Origin: Alcaligenaceae bacterium
Lineage (GTDB): Bacteria > Pseudomonadota > Gammaproteobacteria > Burkholderiales > Burkholderiaceae_B
DNA: 32,320 nucleotides
Reading direction: 5' to 3'
Assembly (NCBI GenBank): GCA_029268595.1
Contig: JAJUGB010000012.1
Span: 1 to 32,320, forward strand
The notes beneath the pieces were generated by a model, which was not told where the DNA came from, did not search any database, and saw only the letters and a list, made by a program, of their open reading frames with translations. Within the stretch, counting starts at the first letter, position 1. Each line of letters opens with the position of its first letter. The position numbers were made by a program, and so were the translations under genes. Positions 7,002-15,581 of this stretch are shown here, piece after piece.

Positions 7002-8101
7002 TGGCCTCACCCGGTTGGGCGGCTGCGCGGCGAATACTTTGCGTGCGTCTGGACAACATGGGTGATGTGCTGATGAGCAGCCCGGCCATGAGGGCGCTCA
7101 AGAGCCTGCCGGGCCGGCCCACCTTGACGCTGCTAGCCTCGCGCTCCGGCGCGTCGGCGGCTCCGTTTTTGCCACAGGTGGATGATGTCCTGGTGCATGA
7201 CGCCGCTTGGGTGAAGAACGACGGTCAAGGTAACGAGCAGGATCGGGCACTAATCGGTGCCCTTGAGGCGGGCCAGTTCGACGCGGCGGTCATATTCACT
7301 GTCTATACCCAAAGTGCGTTGCCGGCTGCCCTCATGTGCCATCTGGCCGGCATCCCTCTGGTTCTGGCGCATTCGCGTGAAAACCCGTATCGCTTGCTGT
7401 CAGATTGGGTGCCCGAATCCGAGCCTGGTGTCGGTGTTCGTCACGAGGTACAGCGTCAGCTTGATCTGGTCGCCCATATAGGTGCAAGCACTGACGATAC
7501 TCAGCTCACGTTTCGCACGCGCAGCTCGGACCGTCAGGCCGTCACTGCTCACCTGCTCTCGTTGGGCGTAGACACGGAGAAAGGGTGGATAGTGGCTCAT
7601 TGCGGGGCCACGGCCGCATCGCGCCGTTACAGTCCCGAGAAGTTCGCGGCCGCTTTGGCCGGGTTGAAGGGTGCCGGCCTTCCCATTTTGCTGACTGGTG
7701 ATGAAAGCGAACAGAACTTGCTCGAGGATGTCATCGCCCGATGCCCAGGCGGTATGGCCCTGTTCAACTTGGCCGGCCGCTTCAGCTTGGGTCAGCTAGG
7801 ATGCCTGATAGAGGGAGCGCGCTTGCTGATTTCCAACAATACCGGGCCGGTTCATATTGCTGCGGCGGTGCAGACTCCTGTGGTCGACTTGTACGCGCTG
7901 ACCAATCCTCAGCACACGCCCTGGCAGGTCGAGCACCGAGTGCTCTTTCATGACGTGCCGTGCAAGTATTGTTATCGCAGCGTTTGTCCGAAGGGCCATA
8001 ACGACTGCCTTCAAAAAATCCCCCCTCAAAGTGTGGCCGACGCCGCGCTTGAGCTATTGCAAGAGCAGTCAGTAACGAGTTGCCGCACAGCGGTCGCTTA
8101 A
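6998..8101 (+). CDS. GT9-family glycosyltransferase (heptosyltransferase-like), first copy
   Basis: A 367-residue inverting GT-B enzyme related to WaaC/WaaF heptosyltransferases. It begins RRILCVRLDNMGDVLMSSPA, the N-terminal family signature. The C-terminal domain has IVAHCGATAASRRYSPEKF, LISNNTGPVHIAAA and the cysteine-rich CKYCYRSVCPKGHNDC found in many heptosyltransferases. These enzymes act on the cytoplasmic face of the inner membrane, adding sugars to lipid A-core or related acceptors. The start at 6998 (ATGATG, overlapping the previous TGA) has GGAG at 6987-6990; an upstream in-frame extension to 6944 is unlikely. The donor may be a heptose, given the GmhB-like neighbour, but this is not shown. 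Confidence 0.9.
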   Translation: MMASPGWAAARRILCVRLDNMGDVLMSSPAMRALKSLPGRPTLTLLASRSGASAAPFLPQVDDVLVHDAAWVKNDGQGNEQDRALIGALEAGQFDAAVIFTVYTQSALPAALMCHLAGIPLVLAHSRENPYRLLSDWVPESEPGVGVRHEVQRQLDLVAHIGASTDDTQLTFRTRSSDRQAVTAHLLSLGVDTEKGWIVAHCGATAASRRYSPEKFAAALAGLKGAGLPILLTGDESEQNLLEDVIARCPGGMALFNLAGRFSLGQLGCLIEGARLLISNNTGPVHIAAAVQTPVVDLYALTNPQHTPWQVEHRVLFHDVPCKYCYRSVCPKGHNDCLQKIPPQSVADAALELLQEQSVTSCRTAVA

Positions 8102-8122
8102 CTAAAAACAATAAGGAGCTGT

Positions 8123-9865
8123 ATGTTCACGTTGGGAATCAACGCGGCTTTCCACGACTGTTCAGCCACACTGGTGCAAGATGGGCGTGTGGTCGCGGCG
8201 GTGGAAGAAGAACGCTTTTCTCGCATCAAGCACGGCAAGCGGCCGGTGCCGTTTTCCACCTGGCAATTGCCCTATAACGCCATCGATTATTGTCTCTCGG
8301 AAGCGGGCTGCGAGCTCAGGGACGTTGACCACATCGCGTATTCGTTTGATCCCAATCTTTTGCGACATGATGTGGCGCCCGACGGCACGTTTACATTGCC
8401 CCTGGAGCCCTCTGCTGCGGGCCGCGCCCCGAATGGTGGGTCGCCGTGGGACCCTTTATTCCTTTCCTACATCATCAACGCGCCGAGGCAATTGGCCAGC
8501 GGAGCGCCTCATCATTTGCAAAAGCGGTTTGCCTCAGACACGTTGGATCACATCATGCAGAGGTGGCAGTTCGTGGAACACCACTTGACGCACGAGGCCA
8601 GCGCATTTCTTGCCGCACCTTATACGGAGTCGGCGGTCTTGACTATGGACGGAAGGGGCGAGCGGGCCTCGACCAGCTTTGGCTACTTCCATAACGGGAA
8701 ATACGAACGGCTCAAGCAAATCAATCTGCCTCATTCCTTAGGCTTGCTGTACGAGGATGTCACGCGATACCTGGGTTTCTTGCATTCCTCTGACGAGTAC
8801 AAGGTCATGGCGCTGGCTTCTTATGGCAAACCGGTCTATGTGGATGAATTCCGTCAGATTGTTCAGTCCGATGGGCAGGGCGGGTATGTCTTGCAGCCGT
8901 CGGAGCTCAGCCGTCGATTCGGCCCGGCCCGTCAACGCGGCGAGCCGTTCGAGCAGCGTCATATGGACATTGCGCACTCGCTGCAATACGTGTTGGAAGA
9001 AACTGTGTTGGCCATGACGCAGTGGTTACACCAGGCAACGCAATGCGAGAACCTTTGCCTTGCCGGCGGTGTTGCCCTCAACTGCGTAATGAATGCACGC
9101 CTGGCCAAAGACGGACCCTTCCGCAACATATGGGTGCAGCCGGCTGCCGGCGATTCCGGCACCTCGCTAGGCGCCGCGCTTTGGGTCGACTACAACGCAA
9201 GGGGAGCGCGCGAGCGAAGCTGGGTCATGGACCACGCCTACTTGGGCCCGGATTACTCCAACGAAGAGATCGAAGCCTTCATGCGAAGGTCGGGCATCGC
9301 CTATCGCCGACTGACTAATGTGGCGCAAGAGGCGGCGAAATTGCTGGCTCAGGAAAAAATTCTTGGCTGGTTCCAGGGGCGCATGGAATTCGGGCCGCGC
9401 GCTTTAGGTGCTCGGTCCATCCTCGCCTCGCCGCGCGATCCCGCCATGCAGGATCGGCTCAATGAGCTGAAAGACCGGGAAGATTTTCGTCCCGTTGCAC
9501 CGATGGTGCTGGAGGAGCGCGCTCACGACTGGTTTGATGCTCGCGGCCGGGAGGGCATCTTTGCGCCCTTCATGCTTTTTGTCTACGACGTACTGGATGA
9601 CAAGGCCAAACAGATACCGGCCGTACGACACACGGACGGCACGGCCCGGGTCCAGACCGTGAACCGACAGCAACATCCACTAGTACACGAGTTGTTGAAC
9701 GCCTTTGAGAAACTCACTGGTGTGCCGGTATTGGTGAATACTTCATTCAATACGCGCGGGGAGCCGGTGGTGTGCAGCCCCCGTGATGCTCTCGAGTGTT
9801 TCTGGACCTCGCCCTTGGACGCCCTCGTCATAGGTGACTTCCTGGTGGAGAAGCCAAATGCCTGA
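8123..9865 (+). CDS. NodU/CmcH-type O-carbamoyltransferase
   Basis: Transfers a carbamoyl group from carbamoyl phosphate, via carbamoyl-AMP, to a hydroxyl of a sugar or small molecule. The 580 residues are the normal length. The N-terminal Kae1-like ATPase domain has GINAAFHDCSATL, the metal-binding HHLTHEASAF (His153, His154, His157) and MDGRGE with Asp176. LAGGVALNCVMN and GDSGTSLGAAL follow. The C-terminal carbamoyltransferase domain has MEFGPRALGARSI (from about 421) and NTSFNTRGEPVV. AAGGAG before the ATG marks the start. The gene lies between two glycosyltransferase genes, so the product glycan probably carries a carbamoyl ester. The stop overlaps the next start by 8 nt. Confidence 0.95.
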   Translation: MFTLGINAAFHDCSATLVQDGRVVAAVEEERFSRIKHGKRPVPFSTWQLPYNAIDYCLSEAGCELRDVDHIAYSFDPNLLRHDVAPDGTFTLPLEPSAAGRAPNGGSPWDPLFLSYIINAPRQLASGAPHHLQKRFASDTLDHIMQRWQFVEHHLTHEASAFLAAPYTESAVLTMDGRGERASTSFGYFHNGKYERLKQINLPHSLGLLYEDVTRYLGFLHSSDEYKVMALASYGKPVYVDEFRQIVQSDGQGGYVLQPSELSRRFGPARQRGEPFEQRHMDIAHSLQYVLEETVLAMTQWLHQATQCENLCLAGGVALNCVMNARLAKDGPFRNIWVQPAAGDSGTSLGAALWVDYNARGARERSWVMDHAYLGPDYSNEEIEAFMRRSGIAYRRLTNVAQEAAKLLAQEKILGWFQGRMEFGPRALGARSILASPRDPAMQDRLNELKDREDFRPVAPMVLEERAHDWFDARGREGIFAPFMLFVYDVLDDKAKQIPAVRHTDGTARVQTVNRQQHPLVHELLNAFEKLTGVPVLVNTSFNTRGEPVVCSPRDALECFWTSPLDALVIGDFLVEKPNA

Positions 9866-10841
9866 TACTCGGCCCATGATCTCGGTTGTGGTGCCCACCT
9901 ATAAGCGCCCGGATTTACTAGAGCGCTGTTTAGAAGCGCTGCTCACGCAAACTTTGCCGGCGACGCAATACGAGATTATCGTGTGCGACGACGGCCCCAG
10001 CCAGGCTGCTCGCGAAGTGGTCGATCGAGCGCGCGCAGGCAGCGCAGGGCAGCCCCTGTTGCGATATTGTCCGGTAACCGGCACTCAGGGGCCGGCGGGT
10101 GCACGCAACGTGGGGTGGAAAGCGGCACTCGCCCCCGTCATTGCGTTCACCGATGACGATACCGTACCCACTGAAAATTGGCTTGCAGAAGGGCTTGCGG
10201 CCATACAGGCTGGGGCGGACGCTGCGTCGGGCCGCATTGTGATGCCCCTGCCAGAACGGCCTACGGATTACGAAAAGGATGCGGCGCGACTTGAGGAGGC
10301 TGAGTTCGCAACCGCGAACGTGTTTGTGCGCCGAGACGCTTTGCACGCTGTTGGCGGGTTTGACGAACGCTTTACCATTGCCTGGCGCGAGGACTCCGAT
10401 CTGCAGTTCAGCTTGCTCGAGAAGGGTTTCAGCATTGTGCGTGCGCTGAAAGCGGTGGTGGTGCACCCCTTGCGTCCAGCGGGTTTTGCCTCCGGCGCAC
10501 GCATGCAGAAAAAAATCATGTATGACGTGCTGTTATTGCGGAAATTTCCCCAGTTGTATCGTGCGCGAATCCGGCCGGGCTGGCCCTGGTTGTACCTCTC
10601 AATCACTGCGTCCTTGATAGTGGCTGTGTTCGGTTTCTTAGCGGGCTGGAACAGAGTGGCGTTGGCGGCGGCGCTCACCTGGGCCGTGCTTAGCCTGCTT
10701 TTTTTCTTCAGGAGGCTGAGCGCATCATCGCTCAGCCTTGCTAATGTGGCGGACCTCTTCATCACCTCATTGGTCATCCCTCCATTGTCGATATTTTGGC
10801 GCCTCGTGGGCATGGTGAGGTTTGGAAGGGCATTTCCATGA
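9858..10841 (+). CDS. GT2-family glycosyltransferase with C-terminal membrane segments
   Basis: A 327-residue GT-A enzyme. SVVVPTYKR starts the nucleotide-binding domain. FTDDDT gives the DxD metal site (Asp99-Asp101), and WREDSDLQFSL carries the ED base pair (Glu178, Asp179). The last 90 residues are hydrophobic, with two to three likely membrane helices (around LYLSITASLIVAVFGFLAG and LAAALTWAVLSLLFFF). It should therefore act at the inner membrane on a lipid-linked or core acceptor. The ATG at 9858 has GGTGGAG just upstream; the longer frame from 9834 is inside the previous gene. Its stop and the next start overlap as ATGA. Donor sugar is not predictable. Confidence 0.92.
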   Translation: MPDTRPMISVVVPTYKRPDLLERCLEALLTQTLPATQYEIIVCDDGPSQAAREVVDRARAGSAGQPLLRYCPVTGTQGPAGARNVGWKAALAPVIAFTDDDTVPTENWLAEGLAAIQAGADAASGRIVMPLPERPTDYEKDAARLEEAEFATANVFVRRDALHAVGGFDERFTIAWREDSDLQFSLLEKGFSIVRALKAVVVHPLRPAGFASGARMQKKIMYDVLLLRKFPQLYRARIRPGWPWLYLSITASLIVAVFGFLAGWNRVALAAALTWAVLSLLFFFRRLSASSLSLANVADLFITSLVIPPLSIFWRLVGMVRFGRAFP

Positions 10842-11899
10842 ACAGGTCACCAATTGCCGCCCCGGGAAGCGTTAAGCGCATTGCTGTATTCCGCGCCCTG
10901 AACCTCGGCGACCTGCTGTGCTCCATACCCGCTTTAAGGGCGCTACGCCGGGCCTTTCCGAGTGCCCGCATCACACTTATTGGTTTGCCCAGTGCCCGTC
11001 CGGTAGTTGAGCGATTTGGTCATTATGTCGATGAATTAGTTCTTTTCCCCGGAGACCAAGCGTTTCCTGAACAAGCGGCGTGCACAGAAGCCCTGCCTGG
11101 TTTCTACGCCTCGATGCAGGCGCGCCGGTTCGACATCGCGATTCAACTCCACGGCAGCGGTCTTAACTCGAACGCGGTAGTAGAAAAGTTGGGAGCGCGT
11201 TGGTGGGCGGGTTTTGTTCCCCACGCGCAGCAGGAGGAGGCGGGGCGCCTGCTTACCTGGCCGGACACGCTTCCGGAAATCCACCGGTACTTGGCGCTAA
11301 TGCGTTTCATCGGTTTGCGAGCGGACGACGCCACTCTGGAATTTCCGTTAAGCGCTGCGGATCAGGCTGAGGCGGCTGCAGTCGTGCGTGATAAGCGGCT
11401 CGATCCCGCTCGCACGATATTTGTGCATCCGGGCGCTCGCCTGCTTTCCCGCCGATGGCCCGTGGACCGCTTTATAGCGGTAGGTGCGCATCTGGCTGCC
11501 CTAGGATGGCACATTGCCGCGACGGGCAGTGCGGATGAGGGGGATCTGGTACAGCGATTGGTCGACGGAGTGCCCGGGGCCATCGACTTGAGCGGCACGA
11601 CCTCCCTGGGAGGGCTCGCTGCTTTGTTATTGCAAGGTCGCTTACTGATTTGCAATGACACGGGGGTGTCACATATAGCGGCTGCTGTGGGCGTACCCAG
11701 TGTGGTGATTGCCTCAGGCAGCGACGTGAACCGATGGGCGCCTTTAGATACACGCAAACACCATGTGCTGCACGCAGCCATGCCTTGTCGACCCTGTGCA
11801 CATTACCAATGCCCGATTGGTCATGGTTGTGCCCTGGCAATTACCCAGGAGGATGTCGTGTACCAGGCTCAGAGGCTTTTGCACCGGCAAGCCGCCTGA
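10838..11899 (+). CDS. GT9-family glycosyltransferase (heptosyltransferase-like), second copy
   Basis: A 353-residue relative of WaaC/WaaF and of the enzyme at 6998-8101. It shows KRIAVFRALNLGDLLCSIPA at the N-terminus, then FVHPGARLLSRRWP, LLICNDTGVSHIAAAVG, and a cysteine cluster CRPCAHYQCPIGHGC matching the first copy in spacing. The two copies differ widely elsewhere, so they probably add different sugars or act at different steps. The start at 10838 (ATGA overlap, with GGAAGGG about 8 nt upstream) is preferred to the frame from 10796. It is likely cytoplasmic and associated with the inner membrane. Confidence 0.9.
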   Translation: MNRSPIAAPGSVKRIAVFRALNLGDLLCSIPALRALRRAFPSARITLIGLPSARPVVERFGHYVDELVLFPGDQAFPEQAACTEALPGFYASMQARRFDIAIQLHGSGLNSNAVVEKLGARWWAGFVPHAQQEEAGRLLTWPDTLPEIHRYLALMRFIGLRADDATLEFPLSAADQAEAAAVVRDKRLDPARTIFVHPGARLLSRRWPVDRFIAVGAHLAALGWHIAATGSADEGDLVQRLVDGVPGAIDLSGTTSLGGLAALLLQGRLLICNDTGVSHIAAAVGVPSVVIASGSDVNRWAPLDTRKHHVLHAAMPCRPCAHYQCPIGHGCALAITQEDVVYQAQRLLHRQAA

Positions 11900-11967
11900 C
11901 GCAGGGAAGACCCGAGTACTAATGGCAGCGCGACAAAGCAATGGACGCCTTAAGCGAAGAGGCACTT

Positions 11968-12993
11968 ATGAGTAGTTATGGCATGCCGAAGCAGCGAATT
12001 CTCGTGGCAGGCGGGGCTGGGTTTCTTGGGACGCGGTTGTGCGAAGTACTTCTGGATCAGGGCCATGAGGTAATTTGCGTGGACAATTTCATCACTGGCC
12101 GCCACGAAAACACCGAGCGGTTCATGAACAACTCGCGCTACTCGGTATTGCATCACGACATCATCAATCCTATAAGCCTGGATGTTAATCCCACACAAAT
12201 CTATAACCTCGCCTGTGCGGCTTCTCCTCCTCATTATCAGGCCGATCCCATACACACCTTGCGCACCTGCGTGGAAGGCTCCTTGAACCTATTGGAGCTG
12301 GGCAAAAGATCGGGAGCGCGAGTGTTGTTGGCGTCTACCAGCGAGGTGTATGGTGATCCGCAGGTTCATCCTCAAAGCGAGTCGTACCGTGGGAATGTAA
12401 ACAGTGTGGGCGTGCGTTCCTGTTACGACGAAGGTAAGCGATGCGCCGAGACGCTTTTCTCGGACTATGGGCGGCAAAAACAGGTAGTAATAAAGATTGC
12501 TCGAATTTTCAACACCTATGGCCCAGGCATGAGTGAGACAGACGGCAGAGTGGTTTCCAATTTCATTTGCCAGGCGCTTCGAGGCGAGGACCTCACGGTA
12601 TACGGGGATGGAACCCAGACCCGTTCCCTCTGTTATGTCGACGATATGATCGATGGACTGATGCGCTTGATGAACAGTCCAGAATCGTTTAAAGGTCCGG
12701 TGAACTTGGGAAACCCGCAAGAAGTGACCGTATTGCAACTTGCTGAGCTGGTGAGGCAATTGACAAAAGCTGATGCTGGCGTCGAATTTAAGCCACTCCC
12801 GGCCGACGACCCCACTCGACGTTGCCCCGATATCCAGTTGGCCCACCGGCACTTGGCATGGCAACCCACTACGCACCTTACTACCGGCCTGCTTCGTACA
12901 ATCGCGTACTTTCGCGAACTTTTGCAGGCCAGTTCTCAAGAGGCGGCCAGCCGTCCCACCGATATTCATAACGACATTGCCCGCAGTTTGTAA
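11968..12993 (+). CDS. NAD-dependent sugar epimerase/dehydratase, UDP-glucuronate decarboxylase (UXS)-like
   Basis: An extended SDR of 341 residues. GGAGFLG (15-21) binds NAD, followed by [16 protein letters not shown], which is typical of [12 protein letters not shown] and the CYDEGKR motif (Tyr153, Lys157) give the catalytic residues; DPTRRCPDI near the C-terminus also matches the UXS group. UXS converts UDP-glucuronate to UDP-xylose, and Ugd at 1-590 makes its substrate. A related 4,6-dehydratase or 4-epimerase is possible. GAAGAGG at 11956-11962 supports the ATG at 11968 over the one at 11941. It closes the glycan cluster, 68 nt after the second GT9 gene. Confidence 0.85.
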   Translation: MSSYGMPKQRILVAGGAGFLGTRLCEVLLDQGHEVICVDNFITGRHENTERFMNNSRYSVLHHDIINPISLDVNPTQIYNLACAASPPHYQADPIHTLRTCVEGSLNLLELGKRSGARVLLASTSEVYGDPQVHPQSESYRGNVNSVGVRSCYDEGKRCAETLFSDYGRQKQVVIKIARIFNTYGPGMSETDGRVVSNFICQALRGEDLTVYGDGTQTRSLCYVDDMIDGLMRLMNSPESFKGPVNLGNPQEVTVLQLAELVRQLTKADAGVEFKPLPADDPTRRCPDIQLAHRHLAWQPTTHLTTGLLRTIAYFRELLQASSQEAASRPTDIHNDIARSL

Positions 12994-13041
12994 CACGGTG
13001 AAGCGGCGCCTGTTGCAAAGAAATCGGACGCCTTCCCTAGC

Positions 13042-13133
13042 GAGCCGGTAAAATCCGGTGCAAGTCGAAGAGGCACTGAGGCCTACGCGAAGTCAGCAAG
13101 GACGCGGCCTCTGGCCAAATCGACTTTGGGCCG
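13042..13133 (+). other. Structured intergenic region with several stem-loops
   Basis: Between the UXS-like gene and the sigma-54 activator, CCGG pairs with CCGG around TAAAAT (about 13045-13058). AGAGGC (13069-13074) pairs with GCCTCT (13107-13112), and GGCCAAA (13113-13119) pairs with TTTGGGCC across a 5-base loop. AATCCGGTGCAAGTC resembles a conserved stretch of cobalamin riboswitches and AGTCAGCAAGGACGCGGCC loosely resembles the B12 box, but the intervening core is not recognisable. It could be a 3' structure of the upstream transcript, a decayed riboswitch or chance. The rest of 12994-13305 shows only a weak promoter candidate. Confidence 0.3.
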
Positions 13134-13148
13134 AAAAGCTCTTATTAT
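13120..13148 (+). promoter_or_regulatory. Possible sigma-70 promoter of the activator gene
   Basis: TCGACT (13120-13125) and TATTAT (13143-13148) are separated by 17 bp and match the -35 and -10 consensus at 4 of 6 and 5 of 6 positions. The region that follows is AT-rich. I found no GG-N10-GC sigma-54 site before this gene, so a housekeeping promoter is reasonable. This is a weak call by eye. Confidence 0.3.
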
Positions 13149-13305
13149 CTCGTTTCACTTGTCATACTCTTTTACGTCGATTTTGACGGAAACCGCGTAG
13201 GATAGGCGGTGGAATGCCAGGGACAGTGATAATAAGTGCGTGGTGGGTCGCCCGATTGTGCATACAAAAGCGCGCCCGTGGAGAATAACCTTTCAATACG
13301 CGGAT

Positions 13306-14655
13306 ATGCCACATCTACTAGTTGTTGACGACGAGCCCGATATCAGAGAGCTGATCGCCGATATTGCTGTTGAGGAAGGGTTCGATGTTGTGCAAGCTGG
13401 AGATGTCAGGCAGGCGCGGATTCAGATCGACCGACAAAAACCGGACGTGGTCCTGTTGGACATGCAGTTGCCCGACGGTGATGGAATGGAGCTCTGGACC
13501 GATCTGGCATTGCCCGAGACACCCGTCATTTTCATTACCGGCCATTCGACTGTTGAAAGCGCCATCCAGGCTTTGCGCTGCGGAGCCGTTGATTACCTCC
13601 AGAAGCCACTAAGCCTTCGCCGGTTGCGCGGCATCCTGGTCGAGCTTAAAGCCATGCTGCAAAGCAGCCCGGCTGCTCCGGTGCCGGGCGACAGCTTCGC
13701 CAAAATGATAGGCAAGTCGCCGGCCATACAGTTGCTGTGCGCTCATATAGAAAAGGTGGCTCCCACGCAAGCCACCGTCCTGCTGGTAGGCGAGAGCGGA
13801 ACCGGCAAAGAGCTGGCTGCCGAGGCCATTCATTTGGCCAGTCCCCGCCGCAAAAAGCCGTTCATGCCAGTCAACTGTGGCGCGATTTCTCCCAACCTCA
13901 TAGAAAGCGAACTGTTCGGGCATGAAAAGGGCAGCTTTACCGGCGCCGACAGGCAGCACAAGGGATATTTTGAACGCGCTTCCGGCGGCACGTTATTTCT
14001 GGACGAAATAACAGAGATGTCCATGGAGCTGCAGGTGCGGCTGCTTAGGGTGCTGGAGACCGGTAAGTTCATGCGTGTGGGCACCCACGAAGAGATCAAA
14101 GCCAACGTGCGAGTAGTGGCGGCCACCAACCGTAATCCCGAACAGGCAGTGGCCAACGGCCAATTGCGCGAAGATCTGTACCACCGCTTGAGCGTGTTTC
14201 CCTTGCACTTGCCGCCTTTGCGCGAGCGAGGCGATGATGTGTTATTGCTAGCCGAACACTTCCTCAGCGGTCTGAACAAAGAGCATCACACCAAGAAGCG
14301 ATTCGCGCCGGAAGCACTCGAGGCGATGCGCAATCATTCGTGGCCCGGCAACGTCCGCGAGCTTCGCAATTTTGTTTACCGAAGCTATATCTTGGCTGAT
14401 GAGGTCATCAAAGGCGATTTCAACTCATTCGACCTCGACGCACAGAACCCCAGCACAGTGTCGGAGATCCTGGTGCCCGTGGGGGTGCCACTGGCGGATG
14501 CGAACAAGCAATTAATCCTGGCCACCCTCAAGCAATGCGGCGGTGTGAAGAAGCTGGCCGCCGAGATGTTGGGCATCAGTATTAAGACCTTGTATAACCG
14601 GCTCGAGGAGTACGGGGCCGAAGCAGATATTGACGAGCCTCAACAGTCGAGTTGA
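13306..14655 (+). CDS. NtrC-type response regulator, sigma-54-dependent transcriptional activator
   Basis: An enhancer-binding protein of 449 residues with three domains. The receiver (1-115) has the acidic pair Asp8-Asp9, phosphorylation site Asp52 (LLDMQLPDGDG), Thr78 and Lys100. The AAA+ domain (about 135-370) has Walker A GESGTGKE (162-169), the sigma-54-contacting loop GSFTGA (209-214) and Walker B LFLDE (Asp233, Glu234). GSFTGA differs by one residue from the usual GAFTGA. A Fis-type helix-turn-helix (about 400-445, KKLAAEMLGISIKTLYNRL) binds DNA. No histidine kinase gene is adjacent. MPHLLVVDDEP at 13306 is the natural receiver start, though the ribosome site is poor and GTG starts upstream (13240, 13258) are possible. 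It is the obvious candidate partner of the rpoN here. Confidence 0.95.
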   Translation: MPHLLVVDDEPDIRELIADIAVEEGFDVVQAGDVRQARIQIDRQKPDVVLLDMQLPDGDGMELWTDLALPETPVIFITGHSTVESAIQALRCGAVDYLQKPLSLRRLRGILVELKAMLQSSPAAPVPGDSFAKMIGKSPAIQLLCAHIEKVAPTQATVLLVGESGTGKELAAEAIHLASPRRKKPFMPVNCGAISPNLIESELFGHEKGSFTGADRQHKGYFERASGGTLFLDEITEMSMELQVRLLRVLETGKFMRVGTHEEIKANVRVVAATNRNPEQAVANGQLREDLYHRLSVFPLHLPPLRERGDDVLLLAEHFLSGLNKEHHTKKRFAPEALEAMRNHSWPGNVRELRNFVYRSYILADEVIKGDFNSFDLDAQNPSTVSEILVPVGVPLADANKQLILATLKQCGGVKKLAAEMLGISIKTLYNRLEEYGAEADIDEPQQSS

Positions 14656-14661
14656 GTTCCG

Positions 14662-15168
14662 CTACGGCTTTTGCTTTCCAGTGCCGTCATAGGTAAGTAC
14701 GCTGATTTCGCCTGTGGCCTCCATATAGGCCCGCCATACTTTGTCCACGGCGTCCACACCGTGCTTGCGCAACTCCGACTCCAGTTCCTCCATGGTGACG
14801 TACTCTTTACGCATGCCTCGCCGTTGTAACTGCCCGTCTTTAATTAGAACGATCCGTCTTGGCTCGAGCAGCTTGTCGATGACGGGAAAGAAATAACATA
14901 AGCGGTCAACGGCTACGCTCCAGAAGACCAGGGTCGTGACCAGCACTGCTCCTTCGGCCACGCTTTTATAGTCGCCAGACATGCCGTTAGACGCCGCGTC
15001 GGCAATGATCACCACGAGCAGTATGTCGGCGGTGCCGACGGACCCAACATCACGCCGTCCGCCCAGCCGCAACAGTATCAAAATCAGCCAGAACATCAGC
15101 GTGCCACGCAGGATGAGTTCCCACGGGGACACCGTGAAAGACCACATATCGTCCCAATTGATGCCCAT
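14662..15168 (-). CDS. DUF421/YetF-family inner membrane protein
   Basis: A 168-residue protein. The first half has about three membrane helices (around LILRGTLMFWLILILLRLGG, GTADILLVVIIAD and GAVLVTTLVFWSVAVDRL). The cytoplasmic half carries the family pattern ILIKDGQL-like (here IVLIKDGQLQRRGMRKEYVT), then EELESELRKHG and a short strand ISVLTY. YetF-type proteins are widespread in stress loci but have no firmly established activity. The gene converges on the sigma-54 activator with only 6 nt between stop codons, and no terminator is visible there. It lies 128 nt after the DUF378 gene on the same strand and might share its transcript. The 15169-15296 gap shows no convincing site. Confidence 0.88.
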   Translation of the reverse strand: MGINWDDMWSFTVSPWELILRGTLMFWLILILLRLGGRRDVGSVGTADILLVVIIADAASNGMSGDYKSVAEGAVLVTTLVFWSVAVDRLCYFFPVIDKLLEPRRIVLIKDGQLQRRGMRKEYVTMEELESELRKHGVDAVDKVWRAYMEATGEISVLTYDGTGKQKP

Positions 15169-15296
15169 CTTCAGGTCCTAGTCAACGATCCGTGTATCGC
15201 CCAAGGGCGGCCGCAAAGAAGCGTCGATATCGGGCAGCGGCCCTGATTCACGCGTGGAAATCCAGGGCGACGAGTAGTCGCCGAACGGTTACGGCT

Positions 15297-15557
15297 CTAG
15301 CGTCGCTGACCCGCCAGCTTGACCGCAAAAAATATCCCGTACAGTCCGGCCAGGCCGACCACTATGTATATGGCTCTTGCTATAGAGGTGCCTTGCCCAA
15401 AGGCCGCGCCTATCAGATCGAAGTTGAGAATTCCTACGAGTCCCCAGTTCAGACCTCCGACGATCAGCACGACGAGCGCGATCCAGTCGAGTACGGACAG
15501 CCTCATGACAGGCACGATGGACTCCAGATCATTGATAGGTGCTTCGTTCTCGTTCAT
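15297..15557 (-). CDS. DUF378-family small membrane protein
   Basis: An 86-residue protein with two membrane helices. VLDWIALVVLIVGGLNWGLVG is the DUF378 signature, with its NWGLVG motif. The second helix (AIYIVVGLAGLYGIFFAVKL) follows a short loop, DLIGAAFG. The family has no known biochemical role. The start at 15557 (MNENEAP) has AAGAGAAGA upstream; the in-frame extension to 15599 would run through the promoter match and is rejected. The gene is divergent from the acidic-protein gene, with 127 nt between them holding two opposing sigma-54 candidates. Confidence 0.85.
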   Translation of the reverse strand: MNENEAPINDLESIVPVMRLSVLDWIALVVLIVGGLNWGLVGILNFDLIGAAFGQGTSIARAIYIVVGLAGLYGIFFAVKLAGQRR

Positions 15558-15581
15558 GGGTTGTCTTCTCTTAATAAGTGA

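Noticed and set aside
11941..11967. Upstream ATG for the UXS-like protein
   Set aside because: It has no ribosome site, while the ATG at 11968 has GAAGAGG at the right distance and begins near the Rossmann strand.
12994..13305. Sigma-54 promoter for the activator gene
   Set aside because: Checking each GG by eye on the plus strand found no site with correct spacing and a TTGC element.
15201..15214. GC-N10-CC pattern before the DUF421 gene on the minus strand
   Set aside because: Spacing is right, but both the -24 and -12 elements match poorly apart from the fixed pairs.
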